A stretch of DNA of 64,000 nt, taken from assembly GCF_014641075.1 (NCBI RefSeq), contig NZ_BMHP01000002.1, forward strand, positions 1,240,001-1,304,000, read 5' to 3'. Below are positions 25,563 through 34,094 of the stretch, piece after piece. A program made the position numbers and the translations under genes. Positions within the stretch are counted from its first letter, which is position 1, and each line of letters opens with the position of its first letter. This DNA is from Paenibacillus nasutitermitis (GTDB taxonomy: Bacteria; Bacillota; Bacilli; Paenibacillales; Paenibacillaceae). Below the pieces are notes generated by a model, which saw only the letters and a list, made by a program, of their open reading frames with translations, was not told where the DNA came from and did not search any database.

Positions 25563-26489
25563 ATGAATGAATATATTGATTTTTTAACTACGGAACAAAG
25601 AAACCCCGCCTCCAGCCGCATCGACCAGCTATCCACCGAGCAAATCCTGCGCCTCATTAATGATGAGGACAGCCGGATCGCCGAGAAGGTCCGCGCAAGC
25701 ATTCCACAGATCACCGCAGCGGCAGATCTGATTATCGAAGCCTTCCGGCGAGGGGGACGCCTGTTCTATTTCGGAGCCGGCACAAGCGGTCGGCTGGGCA
25801 TATTGGACGCATCCGAATGCCCGCCCACATATGGCACGGACAAGGATATGGTCCAGGGCATCATTGCAGGCGGTGCTCAGGCCATTCAGGAAGCGGTTGA
25901 AGGCGCCGAGGACGATACGGAGCTGGGCGCTTCCGATGTGGACGGCCGCGGAGTTACGCCGCTCGATGTTGTCGTGGGACTTGCCGCCAGCGGGAGAACC
26001 CCCTATGTTCTCGGTGCCATGAAGCGCGCCAGAGACATCGGCGCATCCGTTATCGGCATCAGCAATAACGATGGAACGCCGATGGGTCCCTTCGCCCATG
26101 TCATGATCGAAACGGTCGTTGGCCCCGAGGTTATTCTCGGCTCCACCCGGATGAAGGCTGGCACAGCCCAGAAGCTCATCTTGAACATGCTCACGACGAC
26201 TTCGATGATACGGACAGGCAAGGTTTATGACAATTTGATGGTCGATCTGAATCCCTCCAATGAGAAGCTGATCCTCCGCTCGAAGCGGATTATCCGGATG
26301 GCGACTGCCGCTTCCGATGAAGAAATTGAAGCGGCCTTCAAGTCATCCGATAACCAGGTTAAGACCGCTATCGTAATGATCAAGACAGGCAGCGGCGCCG
26401 ATGAAGCAAGGCGTTTCTTAAGCAAAGGCGACGGGTTCGTCAAGCAAGCTATCAACCTGTGGGAAGAGGAACAGAAAGCCGAAGGTTAA
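25563..26489 (+). CDS. murQ: N-acetylmuramic acid 6-phosphate etherase
   Basis: A 308-residue MurQ with a SIS fold. The signature YFGAGTSGRLGILDASECPP contains the catalytic Glu85, and EAVEGAEDD contains the second conserved acid near residue 116; VVGLAASGRTPYV is the second sugar-phosphate loop. The enzyme removes the lactyl ether of MurNAc-6-P to give GlcNAc-6-P and D-lactate. The chosen ATG (25563) has GGAGG 6 nt upstream. It lies between the kinase and a DgaE-like gene, all on the plus strand, completing the conversion of AnmK and kinase products into GlcNAc-6-P. Confidence 0.96.
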   Translation: MNEYIDFLTTEQRNPASSRIDQLSTEQILRLINDEDSRIAEKVRASIPQITAAADLIIEAFRRGGRLFYFGAGTSGRLGILDASECPPTYGTDKDMVQGIIAGGAQAIQEAVEGAEDDTELGASDVDGRGVTPLDVVVGLAASGRTPYVLGAMKRARDIGASVIGISNNDGTPMGPFAHVMIETVVGPEVILGSTRMKAGTAQKLILNMLTTTSMIRTGKVYDNLMVDLNPSNEKLILRSKRIIRMATAASDEEIEAAFKSSDNQVKTAIVMIKTGSGADEARRFLSKGDGFVKQAINLWEEEQKAEG

Positions 26490-26513
26490 TCTCTCGGGAA
26501 TTTAGGAGTGATG

Positions 26514-27698
26514 ATGAAGGTGGACATTTATCAGAAGCTCGGCTTGAAGCGTGTAATCAATGCAGCGGGCACGATGACCTATCTCGGCTCATCCAGGGTC
26601 AGCCCACGCGTTATCGAGGCTATGAACCTGATTCTGCCGGAATTTGTAGATATGCGGGAGCTCCAGCAGAAGGCCGGCAGCCTGATTGCCAGAGCGACCG
26701 GAGCCGAAGCCGGCTGCATCACGGCCAGTGCCGCCGCCGGTATTGCCGTTGCGACTGCCGCCTGCATGACGGGAAGCGATCTGTGGTACATTGAACAGCT
26801 CCCGGATACCGCCTCCATGCGCAGCGAAATCATTATCCAGAAAGGGCATTCGGTTTCTTTCGGCGCCGGCCTCGCCCAAACGATCCGCATTACCGGGGCA
26901 AGCTGTGTGGAAATTGGCTCGGCCACACAATGCGGCTGCTACCAGCTGCGCGGCGCCATAAACGACAACACGGCAGCCCTCGTATATGTCGCCTCGCATC
27001 ACGCTGTACAGAGCGGATTGATCTCACTTCAGGACTTTTGCGCAATCGGCGCGGAATACGGTATTCCCGTTATTATCGATGCCGCCTCGGAATACGATCT
27101 GAAGGGATTCCTGGCTTGCGGCGCCCAACTTGCCGTTTACAGCGGCCATAAATTTTTGGGCGGGCCGACATCGGGCATCATTGCAGGCTGTCTGCCTTTG
27201 GTCAGAGCTTGTTACATGCAGGAGAAAGGAATCGGAAGGACGATGAAGGTGGGGAAAGAAAGCATCGCAGGCGTCATGGAGGCACTGGAGCAGTGGCTGC
27301 AGCGGGATGCAGGAGCGATTCGTACCGTAGAGGAACAACGAATTGATTATGCTTTTGACTTTTTGAAACAGTTCAAGGGCATCCACGTGGAACGGACTGC
27401 CGATCCGACCGGGAACCCTGTCACCCGCCTGAAAATTCACGTTCATCCGACCGAAGCAGGGCTTAGTGCATTCGAGCTTTGTCAGCTGCTGGCTGCCGGT
27501 AATCCGACGATCCGCGTAAGGGCTCATGAAGCGGATACCGGCTCGTTTCAGCTTGATCCCTGCCAACTGCTTGACGGAGAAATGGAGCTGGTATGCGAAC
27601 AAATCCAAAGGAATCTGGAAGCTCCCGTCCATCCGCAATTGGAATCGACCAACCCTGCCGATCTGAGCTATCAGTCATTGATCCGCTGGCCTGACTGA
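26514..27698 (+). CDS. SelA-like PLP-dependent enzyme (EF_0838/DgaE type)
   Basis: A 394-residue fold type I PLP enzyme of the SelA-related group. VINAAGTMTYLGSSRVSPRV at the N-terminus is diagnostic, and SGHKFLGGPTSGII carries the PLP lysine; VIIDAASEYDLKGF has the Asp that pairs with the cofactor nitrogen. Members next to an EF_0837-type hydrolase include DgaE, D-glucosaminate-6-phosphate ammonia-lyase. AGGAG lies 5 nt before the chosen ATG (26514). It follows MurQ by 24 bp. The KDPG aldolase-like DgaF partner is not in this window, so its substrate here may differ; an amino-sugar acid or amino-sugar phosphate is the reasonable guess. Confidence 0.8.
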   Translation: MKVDIYQKLGLKRVINAAGTMTYLGSSRVSPRVIEAMNLILPEFVDMRELQQKAGSLIARATGAEAGCITASAAAGIAVATAACMTGSDLWYIEQLPDTASMRSEIIIQKGHSVSFGAGLAQTIRITGASCVEIGSATQCGCYQLRGAINDNTAALVYVASHHAVQSGLISLQDFCAIGAEYGIPVIIDAASEYDLKGFLACGAQLAVYSGHKFLGGPTSGIIAGCLPLVRACYMQEKGIGRTMKVGKESIAGVMEALEQWLQRDAGAIRTVEEQRIDYAFDFLKQFKGIHVERTADPTGNPVTRLKIHVHPTEAGLSAFELCQLLAAGNPTIRVRAHEADTGSFQLDPCQLLDGEMELVCEQIQRNLEAPVHPQLESTNPADLSYQSLIRWPD

Positions 27699-27722
27699 AA
27701 TAGGGTACAAGGAGGGAAATTC

Positions 27723-28877
27723 ATGAACGGTTTACTGATCCGCAATGCCGTATTATGCGGTTTCCATCATCGGCATGATACCGGACTAACGGATATACTC
27801 ATCAATGAACACGGGATCGTGGCACAGGCAAGGCAGAATCTGCCTCTGCACACGGACCTGAAGATCATAGATCTGAACGGCGCTCTGCTGTCCCCCGGCT
27901 GGATTGATATGCATACCCATGTCTATTACGGAGTGTCCAATATTGGTCTCCATCCCGATGAAATCGGTCCCCGGACTGGGGTAACCGCACTGGTGGACGC
28001 GGGCAGCGCCGGAGAAGCGAACTTTACCGGCTTCCGGGAATATATTGTCGCGCCGCGCTCCTATCCTATCTTCTCCTTTATTAATCTGGGCTCGATCGGT
28101 CTGACCTATGCAAGCGAAGTCAGCGAGCTCGACAGCCTCGAGAAATTGAATATCGACCGGTTAATGGCCTGTATCGCCAGCAACCCCGGCACGATTAAAG
28201 GAATCAAGCTTAGGGCAAGCGGTGTCATTCTGCGCGGCCTCGGAATCGAAATCGTTAAATTAGCCAAACGCGCAGCCGAAGAGGCGCAGCTCCCGCTGAT
28301 GATTCATGTCGGAGAGCCTCTGCCGCTGCTGGAAGATATTCTGCCCGTTCTGGGCAAAGGCGATATCGTGACCCACTGCTATCATGGGAAGCGCTGGGGG
28401 TTGTTCAACCATCAAGGCATGATTCCGCAAGCGGAGCAAGCCTGGGACCGCGGAGTCTTGTTCGACGTCGGCCATGGAGCGGCGAGCTTCAGCTTTGACG
28501 TGGCGGAACGGGCGATAGCCCTTGGCCGCAAGCCATTTTCAATCAGCACCGACCTCCATGCCCGCAATGTCAATGGTCCGGTCTGGGATCTGGCAACCAC
28601 GATGTCCAAAATGCTGGCTGTGGGACTCTCACTGGAAGAAGTCATCGATTGCGTGTCCAGTCATCCGGCAGAATTATTGGGACTTGATACATACAGGGAC
28701 GGCATGATCGGCAGGCAAGCGCGTTTCACTGCTTTTACTCTCGAAAGCGAACCTGTCACCATGAAGGACTCCCAAGGCGTAAGCCGCGAGCTAAATCCCG
28801 TATTCCGCCCCTGCTATGCAGTCATCGGCTCAGAAGCTGTCCCCGCTGTCAGCCGCAGCAGCTGCCCGTCCTCGTAA
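27723..28877 (+). CDS. Amidohydrolase/deacetylase family metallohydrolase (EF_0837 type)
   Basis: A 384-residue dihydroorotase-like hydrolase. Metal ligands are seen in GWIDMHTHVYYG, a lysine region GIKLRASGVI, LMIHVGEPL, VTHCYHGK and ISTDLHARNVNG. The order matches the EF_0837 subgroup that is encoded beside SelA-like enzymes. GGAGGG precedes the ATG; the gene follows the PLP gene by 24 bp and ends the plus arm. Some members deacylate N-acyl amino acids. In this locus it may act on an acylated amino-sugar derivative or a lactoyl/peptide fragment of muropeptides, which is not provable here. Confidence 0.82.
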   Translation: MNGLLIRNAVLCGFHHRHDTGLTDILINEHGIVAQARQNLPLHTDLKIIDLNGALLSPGWIDMHTHVYYGVSNIGLHPDEIGPRTGVTALVDAGSAGEANFTGFREYIVAPRSYPIFSFINLGSIGLTYASEVSELDSLEKLNIDRLMACIASNPGTIKGIKLRASGVILRGLGIEIVKLAKRAAEEAQLPLMIHVGEPLPLLEDILPVLGKGDIVTHCYHGKRWGLFNHQGMIPQAEQAWDRGVLFDVGHGAASFSFDVAERAIALGRKPFSISTDLHARNVNGPVWDLATTMSKMLAVGLSLEEVIDCVSSHPAELLGLDTYRDGMIGRQARFTAFTLESEPVTMKDSQGVSRELNPVFRPCYAVIGSEAVPAVSRSSCPSS

Positions 28878-28903
28878 CAGGGCGGCTGCACTGCCTCCCT
28901 GTC
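28878..28903. terminator. Weak hairpin after the plus amino-sugar arm
   Basis: ACAGGG-C-GGC / GCC-T-CCCTGT with a 6-nt loop begins directly after the metallohydrolase stop codon. It has one mismatch and no T run, so it is only a tentative terminator between convergent genes. Confidence 0.35.
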
Positions 28904-28956
28904 CTCTCGCAATCACAAGCATCAGCAAACCTCTAATTAATAGGGTGCGGCCCGGG

Positions 28957-29820
28957 TTAAGGCGCGGAACTGCTAATCCACATCCGGTCGATCCCTAAGT
29001 ATTTCTCCACCAAAGGCTTCACTTCATCAGAGCAGGAGCTGATAAACCGTCCTGCCGACTCGGGAAGCGGCCACACTTGCCCCGGCTGATAGTTTGTATT
29101 CCGGAAGCTCATCGCACAGCTCAACCGCGTTACGGAGCCGCAGTGTTTATAAACGCCATGATAGGTTCGTTCCGCGAAAATAATCAGATCCCCGGGCTCT
29201 GCAATAACCGGCATCGCTCCGGGCACATCGTCCATCCTGTCATGCGCGGGCAGCTCGCTGCCGATCCGGCGGAACGAGCCTTTCCTGGCCGTAAACTCGA
29301 ACCCCTCGGGAGCCTCCCAATCCTCCTTATGCGAATCGGGAATAATGGCAAGTCCACCACGCTTGGCATCAATACCATTCAAATAGAACCACATCGACGA
29401 AGCCCCGGAATTGTTCAGAACCGCATCCGCCCCGTAAGGATGCGCAAGCGGCACCCAGTCGGTATGCCATGACATTGGGCGGGCTCCCGGCTTCTTATAG
29501 ATCGCCGCCGACCTGTTCAAGGTGATCGGCTCGTGTCCATGAAGCTCACGGGCAATGCACATGAGCGGTTCATACGTCAATAGTGTAGCGAACACAGGCG
29601 ATACCTCCATGAAATTAACGGAAACCTGCGTGTCGTCAGGCGATGAACGGGCATTATCCTCCAGAACACGACGCACCTCCGCCTTCAGCATCTCCACCAT
29701 GCCTGGCGGGAGCATGTTCTTGACAATCGCAAACCCATGCTGCTCGTTACAAGCTCGTATCTCTGCCAGCTCTTCCTGATCAAACTCAAAACGGTAAGGC
29801 AGCCCATGCGCAGCGGTCAT
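28957..29820 (-). CDS. Phytanoyl-CoA dioxygenase (PhyH) family protein
   Basis: A 287-residue Fe(II)/2-oxoglutarate oxygenase of the PhyH group. The iron ligands are His119 and Asp121 in MSWHTDWVPLAH and a distal His in ERTYHGVYKH; the 2-oxoglutarate Arg is in TRLSCAMSFR. VLNNSGASSMWFYLNGIDAK and GGLAIIPDSHKEDW are conserved core segments. AAAGGAG lies before the ATG. It stands alone on the minus strand, divergent from an AraC regulator, a pairing often found with PhyH genes in this kind of genome. Its substrate is unknown; it need not be a CoA ester. Confidence 0.87.
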   Translation of the reverse strand: MTAAHGLPYRFEFDQEELAEIRACNEQHGFAIVKNMLPPGMVEMLKAEVRRVLEDNARSSPDDTQVSVNFMEVSPVFATLLTYEPLMCIARELHGHEPITLNRSAAIYKKPGARPMSWHTDWVPLAHPYGADAVLNNSGASSMWFYLNGIDAKRGGLAIIPDSHKEDWEAPEGFEFTARKGSFRRIGSELPAHDRMDDVPGAMPVIAEPGDLIIFAERTYHGVYKHCGSVTRLSCAMSFRNTNYQPGQVWPLPESAGRFISSCSDEVKPLVEKYLGIDRMWISSSAP

Positions 29821-29987
29821 ATGGATAACTCCTTTCGGATTCCTGGAATACCCTTATGTTACGAGCAATCTGCCGTTGAAACAATAACAGTAATGTCCGT
29901 TTTTTTCCCATAAACGGCTATATCATGGTTTCCCTGTTTCCTTCCGCCTATTATAATGAAAACGAGAAAGAGAAGGCAGGTGGATGC

Positions 29988-30872
29988 ATGAATATTATTC
30001 AGACCGTCGAGGCGATCCAAATCAACCACAACACGAATCCGGAAACCGGAATCGCCTTGGTTCCCTGGACGCTCTCCACAATTCCGGAAATCCCGCACTG
30101 GCATCAAGCCTTGGAAATCTGTTACTGTCTCTCCGGCAGAGGCGTATTCTATTTTAAGGAACGGCAGTATGACATATCCCCGGGTGATCTGATCATCGTA
30201 AACAATGTGGAAAGACATACCTCCAAATCCTATCGAGGGGAAACCTGCTCCAATCTGTTTCTGTTCTTTCAAGCCTCTACCCTGGAGCAAATGGATTTTC
30301 ATCTCCTTCGTCCTTTTTTCTTCGACCGCCGCCACTTTATTCACCGCATCGCTGCGGATTTGCCCGCTGCCCGGAAAATCGGAGCGTTCATTATGGAGAT
30401 ACAGGAAGAATTGGCAGGCAAACAGGCAGCCTATGGTCAAATGACAAAAAGCTTGTTGTATCAAATTGCCTCCCTCCTGCTGCGTCATTACCACACCGAA
30501 AGCGATAAAACATGGCAGAGCTTGTACAGTAAATATACCATCCTCCAAGCAGGACTGGCTTATATCCAGTCCCGCTACCAGGAAGACATCCGCCTGGCTG
30601 ATGTTGCCCAATCCATGTCTCTGAGCGCCTCGCGGGCGCGCCATTTGTTCAAGGAGGTGATGGGCGAAGGCTTCAAAACATATCTGACGCAGTACCGTGT
30701 ACAGGCTGCCCAGCGTCTATTGGCTCAAACCGACCTGACCGTCACGGAAATTTATGAGCAGTGCGGGTTCCAGAGCGCTTCTTCCTTCTACCGGGAATTC
30801 AGCAAAATAACGAATCTATCCCCGGTCTCTTATGCCAAAAAACACCCTCTTATCACTTGGGAAACGTCATAG
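29988..30872 (+). CDS. AraC-family transcriptional regulator
   Basis: A 294-residue regulator with an N-terminal cupin (IPHWHQALEICYCLSGRGVF, ISPGDLIIVNNVERHTSKSY) and a C-terminal double helix-turn-helix (IRLADVAQSMSLSASRARHL, then VTEIYEQCGFQSASSFYREF). The HWH motif in the cupin is a typical sugar- or metal-binding site of this group. I chose the ATG at 29988, preceded by GGCAGGTGG. It is divergent from the PhyH gene and presumably activates it. TATAAT at 29953-29958 could be its -10 box. Confidence 0.92.
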   Translation: MNIIQTVEAIQINHNTNPETGIALVPWTLSTIPEIPHWHQALEICYCLSGRGVFYFKERQYDISPGDLIIVNNVERHTSKSYRGETCSNLFLFFQASTLEQMDFHLLRPFFFDRRHFIHRIAADLPAARKIGAFIMEIQEELAGKQAAYGQMTKSLLYQIASLLLRHYHTESDKTWQSLYSKYTILQAGLAYIQSRYQEDIRLADVAQSMSLSASRARHLFKEVMGEGFKTYLTQYRVQAAQRLLAQTDLTVTEIYEQCGFQSASSFYREFSKITNLSPVSYAKKHPLITWETS

Positions 30873-30903
30873 CCGCCACTCTTGTTGCCTATAGGACAAA
30901 AGA

Positions 30904-30929
30904 AAGACCCGCGTGGTATCGCGGGTCTT
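30904..30929 (-). terminator. Rho-independent terminator of the SDR gene
   Basis: AAGACCCGCG-6 nt-CGCGGGTCTT, a perfect 10-bp stem followed on the minus strand by TCTTTTG. It lies about 50 nt after the SDR stop and may also serve the convergent AraC gene. Confidence 0.8.
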
Positions 30930-30978
30930 CAAACTTTATATTCATCTATATACTGGGAACGCCATTTGGTATTTCCTT

Positions 30979-31731
30979 TTATTTCGCGGTTACGCCGCCA
31001 TCCACGGGCAACTCGACGCCTGTAATATATGCGGACTCATCGGAAGCCAGGAACAAGACGGCTTCAGCTACTTCAGATGGACGGCCAACTCTTGGCAGTG
31101 CCGTCTGCGACAGGAACCATTGCAGCATTTGTTTGTTGTTCACAAATTCGGAGCTCATCGGTGTTTCGATAAAGCCCGGGTGAACCGAATTGACGCGGAT
31201 ATGATCCTTGCCGAAATCGACGGCCGCCGCTTTGCTCAGCATGCGTACTCCGCCTTTGGATGCGGTATAGGCGCCGGCACCGCTGCTGCCCGTCAGACCC
31301 GCGATGGAGGATATATTGACGATTGAGCCGCCGTTATTGGCCTGCATAGATGGAATAACGCTTTTCATTCCGAGAAAGGTACTGGTCAAATTGATGTTGA
31401 TAACTTTATTCCATTGTTCAATCGTCGTATCAAGAAGCCCTGTGGCGAGAGAAATCCCTGCATTATTGACAAGAACATCGATTTTGCCGTAAGACTGAAT
31501 CGTTCCCTCCACGACCTTGTTCCATTCTTCCTCCGAAACGACATTGTGCGCAAATGAGATCGCCTGCCCACCGCCTGCCTCGATTTCCTTTACCACTGCC
31601 TGAACGGCCGCCTCATTAATATCGGTTGCGACAACCTTGGCTCCTTCTCTCGCAAATAAAAGAGCTTCTTCTCGTCCCATGCCGCTTCCTGCTCCAGTAA
31701 TAATGGCTACTTTATCCGTAAGACGGGTCAT
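30979..31731 (-). CDS. SDR-family oxidoreductase
   Basis: A 250-residue classical short-chain dehydrogenase: TGAGSGMG (12-19) for the cofactor, NNAG at 89-92, the catalytic Ser near 142, Tyr155 and Lys159 in YTASK, and the C-terminal SAYITGVELPVDGGVTAK. Asp37 (ATDINEAA) after the second strand favours NAD(H). The best-matching roles are alcohol/ketoreductases such as cyclopentanol dehydrogenase-like enzymes; the substrate is open. It has a strong promoter overlapped downstream by a TetR-type operator, and its divergent neighbour is a TetR gene, so it is probably induced by the compound it detoxifies. Confidence 0.9.
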   Translation of the reverse strand: MTRLTDKVAIITGAGSGMGREEALLFAREGAKVVATDINEAAVQAVVKEIEAGGGQAISFAHNVVSEEEWNKVVEGTIQSYGKIDVLVNNAGISLATGLLDTTIEQWNKVININLTSTFLGMKSVIPSMQANNGGSIVNISSIAGLTGSSGAGAYTASKGGVRMLSKAAAVDFGKDHIRVNSVHPGFIETPMSSEFVNNKQMLQWFLSQTALPRVGRPSEVAEAVLFLASDESAYITGVELPVDGGVTAK

Positions 31732-31766
31732 ATTAAAATCTCCTTTGAGGTCAATTTTTTATAGAT

Positions 31767-31785
31767 GTGATAGTGCCACTATCAC
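31767..31785. promoter_or_regulatory. TetR-type palindromic operator
   Basis: GTGATAGTG-C-CACTATCAC: a perfect 9-bp inverted repeat around one base. It lies just downstream of the start expected from the SDR promoter (31796-31824), so a bound repressor would block the SDR gene. The divergent TetR protein is the obvious ligand. Confidence 0.75.
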
Positions 31786-31795
31786 TACGGTATTT

Positions 31796-31824
31796 ATTAT
31801 ATCACCTCCATTCAAAAAGCTCAA
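31796..31824 (-). promoter_or_regulatory. SigA-type promoter of the SDR gene
   Basis: TTGAGC (31824-31819), 17 nt, TATAAT (31801-31796) on the minus strand, with TG one base before the -10 box. It is a strong match. Confidence 0.75.
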
Positions 31825-31830
31825 TCCGTC

Positions 31831-31859
31831 TTGATTAAAGGATAACCTGCCGATATAAT
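31831..31859 (+). promoter_or_regulatory. SigA-type promoter of the TetR gene
   Basis: TTGATT (31831-31836), 17 nt, TATAAT (31854-31859). It is back to back with the SDR promoter, and the operator at 31767-31785 is on the SDR side only. Confidence 0.72.
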
Positions 31860-31900
31860 ATTTATGATCGCAATACCGATTTCTGAAAGGTCAATTCCCA

Positions 31901-32545
31901 ATGGATCCGAAAACAAGATACGAGAAAGAACGGTCTGACGGCAAGCAGCAGCGGCTGCTGGTCATTCTCGATGCCGCCGAGCTTATTTTTACGGACAAAG
32001 GCATTGAGAAAACCACGATGCAGGACATCGCCGGCGAAGCGAATATCGGAATCGCCACCTTGTTCCGCTATTTCCCCAAAAAAGAAAAGCTGATTGTCGC
32101 AGTCGCGGCCAAGCTGCTGGAACCGATGCTTCATCATTTTCAATATGTCGCTGATCTGCCGCTGACCTGTCTGGAAAAACTGGAACAATTATTCGATTTT
32201 TTTATCGACGACCATCTCAATTCGAGCATCAAATTCATGGTCGACTTTGAAAGTTATGCTTCTCACTCCAAGGAACCTCTGGAAGATATCGCGCATTTCA
32301 ATTCCCTGAACCGTAAGATATCCCAACAATATTCGAAAATTATCAGAAACGGCATGGAAGACGGATCGATCCGCTCCGATATTCCGGTCATGGAGACGTT
32401 AACCACAGTTATCAACACCTTCGGATTATTTTCCAAAAAACTGTCCCTGCAAAAAAACATCCTCCTCCTGGAGTCGGATCTGGATGCCGGTCTGCAGCTG
32501 TCCATTCTCAAAAAAACACTCCTTGATTATTTGCGACCCCAATAA
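31901..32545 (+). CDS. TetR/AcrR-family transcriptional regulator
   Basis: A 214-residue TetR repressor with its helix-turn-helix at residues 20-65 (ILDAAELIFTDKGIEKTTMQ, then DIAGEANIGIATLFRYFPKK) and an all-helical ligand domain. GAAAGG precedes the ATG. The gene is divergent from the SDR gene and a matching palindrome lies over the SDR start region, which makes autoregulation less clear than repression of the SDR. The stop codon lies within the first bases of a perfect inverted repeat. Confidence 0.92.
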   Translation: MDPKTRYEKERSDGKQQRLLVILDAAELIFTDKGIEKTTMQDIAGEANIGIATLFRYFPKKEKLIVAVAAKLLEPMLHHFQYVADLPLTCLEKLEQLFDFFIDDHLNSSIKFMVDFESYASHSKEPLEDIAHFNSLNRKISQQYSKIIRNGMEDGSIRSDIPVMETLTTVINTFGLFSKKLSLQKNILLLESDLDAGLQLSILKKTLLDYLRPQ

Positions 32546-32591
32546 ACATGAGCAAAGGACGGCTGGAAGCCGTCCTTTGCTCATGTTTATT
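32541..32591. terminator. Perfect 24-bp inverted repeat between convergent genes
   Basis: Arms 32541-32564 and 32568-32591 are exact complements with a 3-nt loop (GGA); the core is AGCAAAGGACGGCT. It is placed between the convergent TetR and gluconokinase genes. There is only a short T stretch (TTTATT), but the long stem makes a bidirectional terminator likely. Confidence 0.75.
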
Positions 32592-32597
32592 GGATAA

Positions 32598-34070
32598 TCA
32601 GAAAAGTAATGCAGCGTTGTTAGCCAGTTTCTCGTATTGCGCATATATGGATTGATACCGGTCACAGTTCGCCTTATTGGGAATCACAGGGCTGTCCATC
32701 GGGATGTTCCGTTTGATATCCTCAAAGGAATGCACCTGCCCCAAAGCAACCAAAGCTGTCCACGCTGCACCCCAGGCGGCGCTATGATGGTTCTCCGAAA
32801 CATAAATCTCCGCATCGAATATATCGGCCATCATTTGCAGCCATAACGGCGATCTCGCCAAACCGCCATTCACATAGATTTTGGCGGAGCTGCCGGCCAG
32901 TTTCTCCAAGGCTCTGCCGATCTGGTAGAGATTAAACGTGATCCCTTCCAGAACAGCACGTACAAAATGCGCTTTCTTATGGGTGATCGCAATGCCATGG
33001 AAATTCCCGCGGGCCCGCTGATTCCACAGGGGTGCTCTTTCGCCGTTAAGATAAGGCAGGAAGAACAGGCCCTCAGCGCCCGGGCCAACCTGCTCCGCTG
33101 CAGCAAGGAATGACTCAAAGCTTCCTTCATCCTGAAGCAGGTTCTTTAACCACTGCAGCGCAATCCCCCCATTGTTCGTGGGTCCCCCGACAATAAAAGT
33201 CTCCCCGGTAAACGAATAGCAGAACGTTTCCTGGCTGGGACTGACCCTGGCGTGATCCGTAAATTGTCTGATCGCTCCGCTTGTCCCTACCGAAACCGCA
33301 ACCTCGCCCGGCAGAATGGCGCCAATGCCTAAATTCGACAACTGCCCGTCCGCCGCCCCGATGACAAAAGGAAGCTCGCCGGGAATGCCCATTTGCTGCG
33401 CAATATCCGGCCGGATTTCATATAATTTCGTGGTTGGAGGAACAATAGCGGATAGCTGCTTGGCGGATATCCCTGCCAGACTTAAGAGTTCCGGCTCCCA
33501 ATCAAGCGTGGCCGGATTAAATAAACCTGTTGCCGATGCCATCGAATAATCAATCTTCCGCTCGCCAAACCAGCAGTAAATCAAATACTCCTTAATGGAC
33601 ATAAAAGAATCGGCATTAAGATAAGGCTCATAGCCGGTTTCTTTCATCCACAGCAGCTTTACGAAAGGCGTCATCGGATGGACCGGGGTCCCTGTTTTTT
33701 CATAAAGATGAACCCGCACAGATTTCGTTAGCTGCTCGGCTTGGTCGGAACTTCTGCCATCGGCCCATATAAGCGCAGGCGACAGCGGTCGGCCTCCTTT
33801 ATCCATCACGATCAGCGAGTGCATGGCGGCCGAGAATCCAATCGAGATCAGCTCATCCACATCAATCCCCGCTTGCCGTATGGCTTCGCTGACAGCGAGA
33901 ACGGCGGACCGTTCAATTTCGGCGGGATTCTGCTCGGCCCAGCCCTGATGGGGATAATAGGATGCAATCAATTCTTCCGCCGCGGCGATCAGTTTGCCTT
34001 TTGTATGAAATACACAAGCTTTCACGCTGGTCGTTCCAATATCAAGTCCAATTACATACTCTTTTGGCAT
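32598..34070 (-). CDS. gntK: FGGY-family carbohydrate kinase, gluconokinase-like
   Basis: A 490-residue FGGY kinase: VIGLDIGTTSVKACVF (phosphate loop), GFSAAMHSLIVMDKGGRPLS, LIWADGRSSDQAE, DYSMASATGLFN, IGAADGQLSNLGIGA (catalytic Asp) and SVGTSGAIR. The MHSLIVMD and YSMASATGLFN segments are those of Bacillus-type gluconokinases. It phosphorylates gluconate to 6-phosphogluconate. It is the third gene of a minus operon after the LarA-like and UxuB-like genes. In a classical hexuronate pathway a KDG kinase of another family would be expected, so its presence here hints at a gluconate intermediate. Confidence 0.85.
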   Translation of the reverse strand: MPKEYVIGLDIGTTSVKACVFHTKGKLIAAAEELIASYYPHQGWAEQNPAEIERSAVLAVSEAIRQAGIDVDELISIGFSAAMHSLIVMDKGGRPLSPALIWADGRSSDQAEQLTKSVRVHLYEKTGTPVHPMTPFVKLLWMKETGYEPYLNADSFMSIKEYLIYCWFGERKIDYSMASATGLFNPATLDWEPELLSLAGISAKQLSAIVPPTTKLYEIRPDIAQQMGIPGELPFVIGAADGQLSNLGIGAILPGEVAVSVGTSGAIRQFTDHARVSPSQETFCYSFTGETFIVGGPTNNGGIALQWLKNLLQDEGSFESFLAAAEQVGPGAEGLFFLPYLNGERAPLWNQRARGNFHGIAITHKKAHFVRAVLEGITFNLYQIGRALEKLAGSSAKIYVNGGLARSPLWLQMMADIFDAEIYVSENHHSAAWGAAWTALVALGQVHSFEDIKRNIPMDSPVIPNKANCDRYQSIYAQYEKLANNAALLF

Positions 34071-34094
34071 TTACGAATTTTCCTTTTCCGGGGA

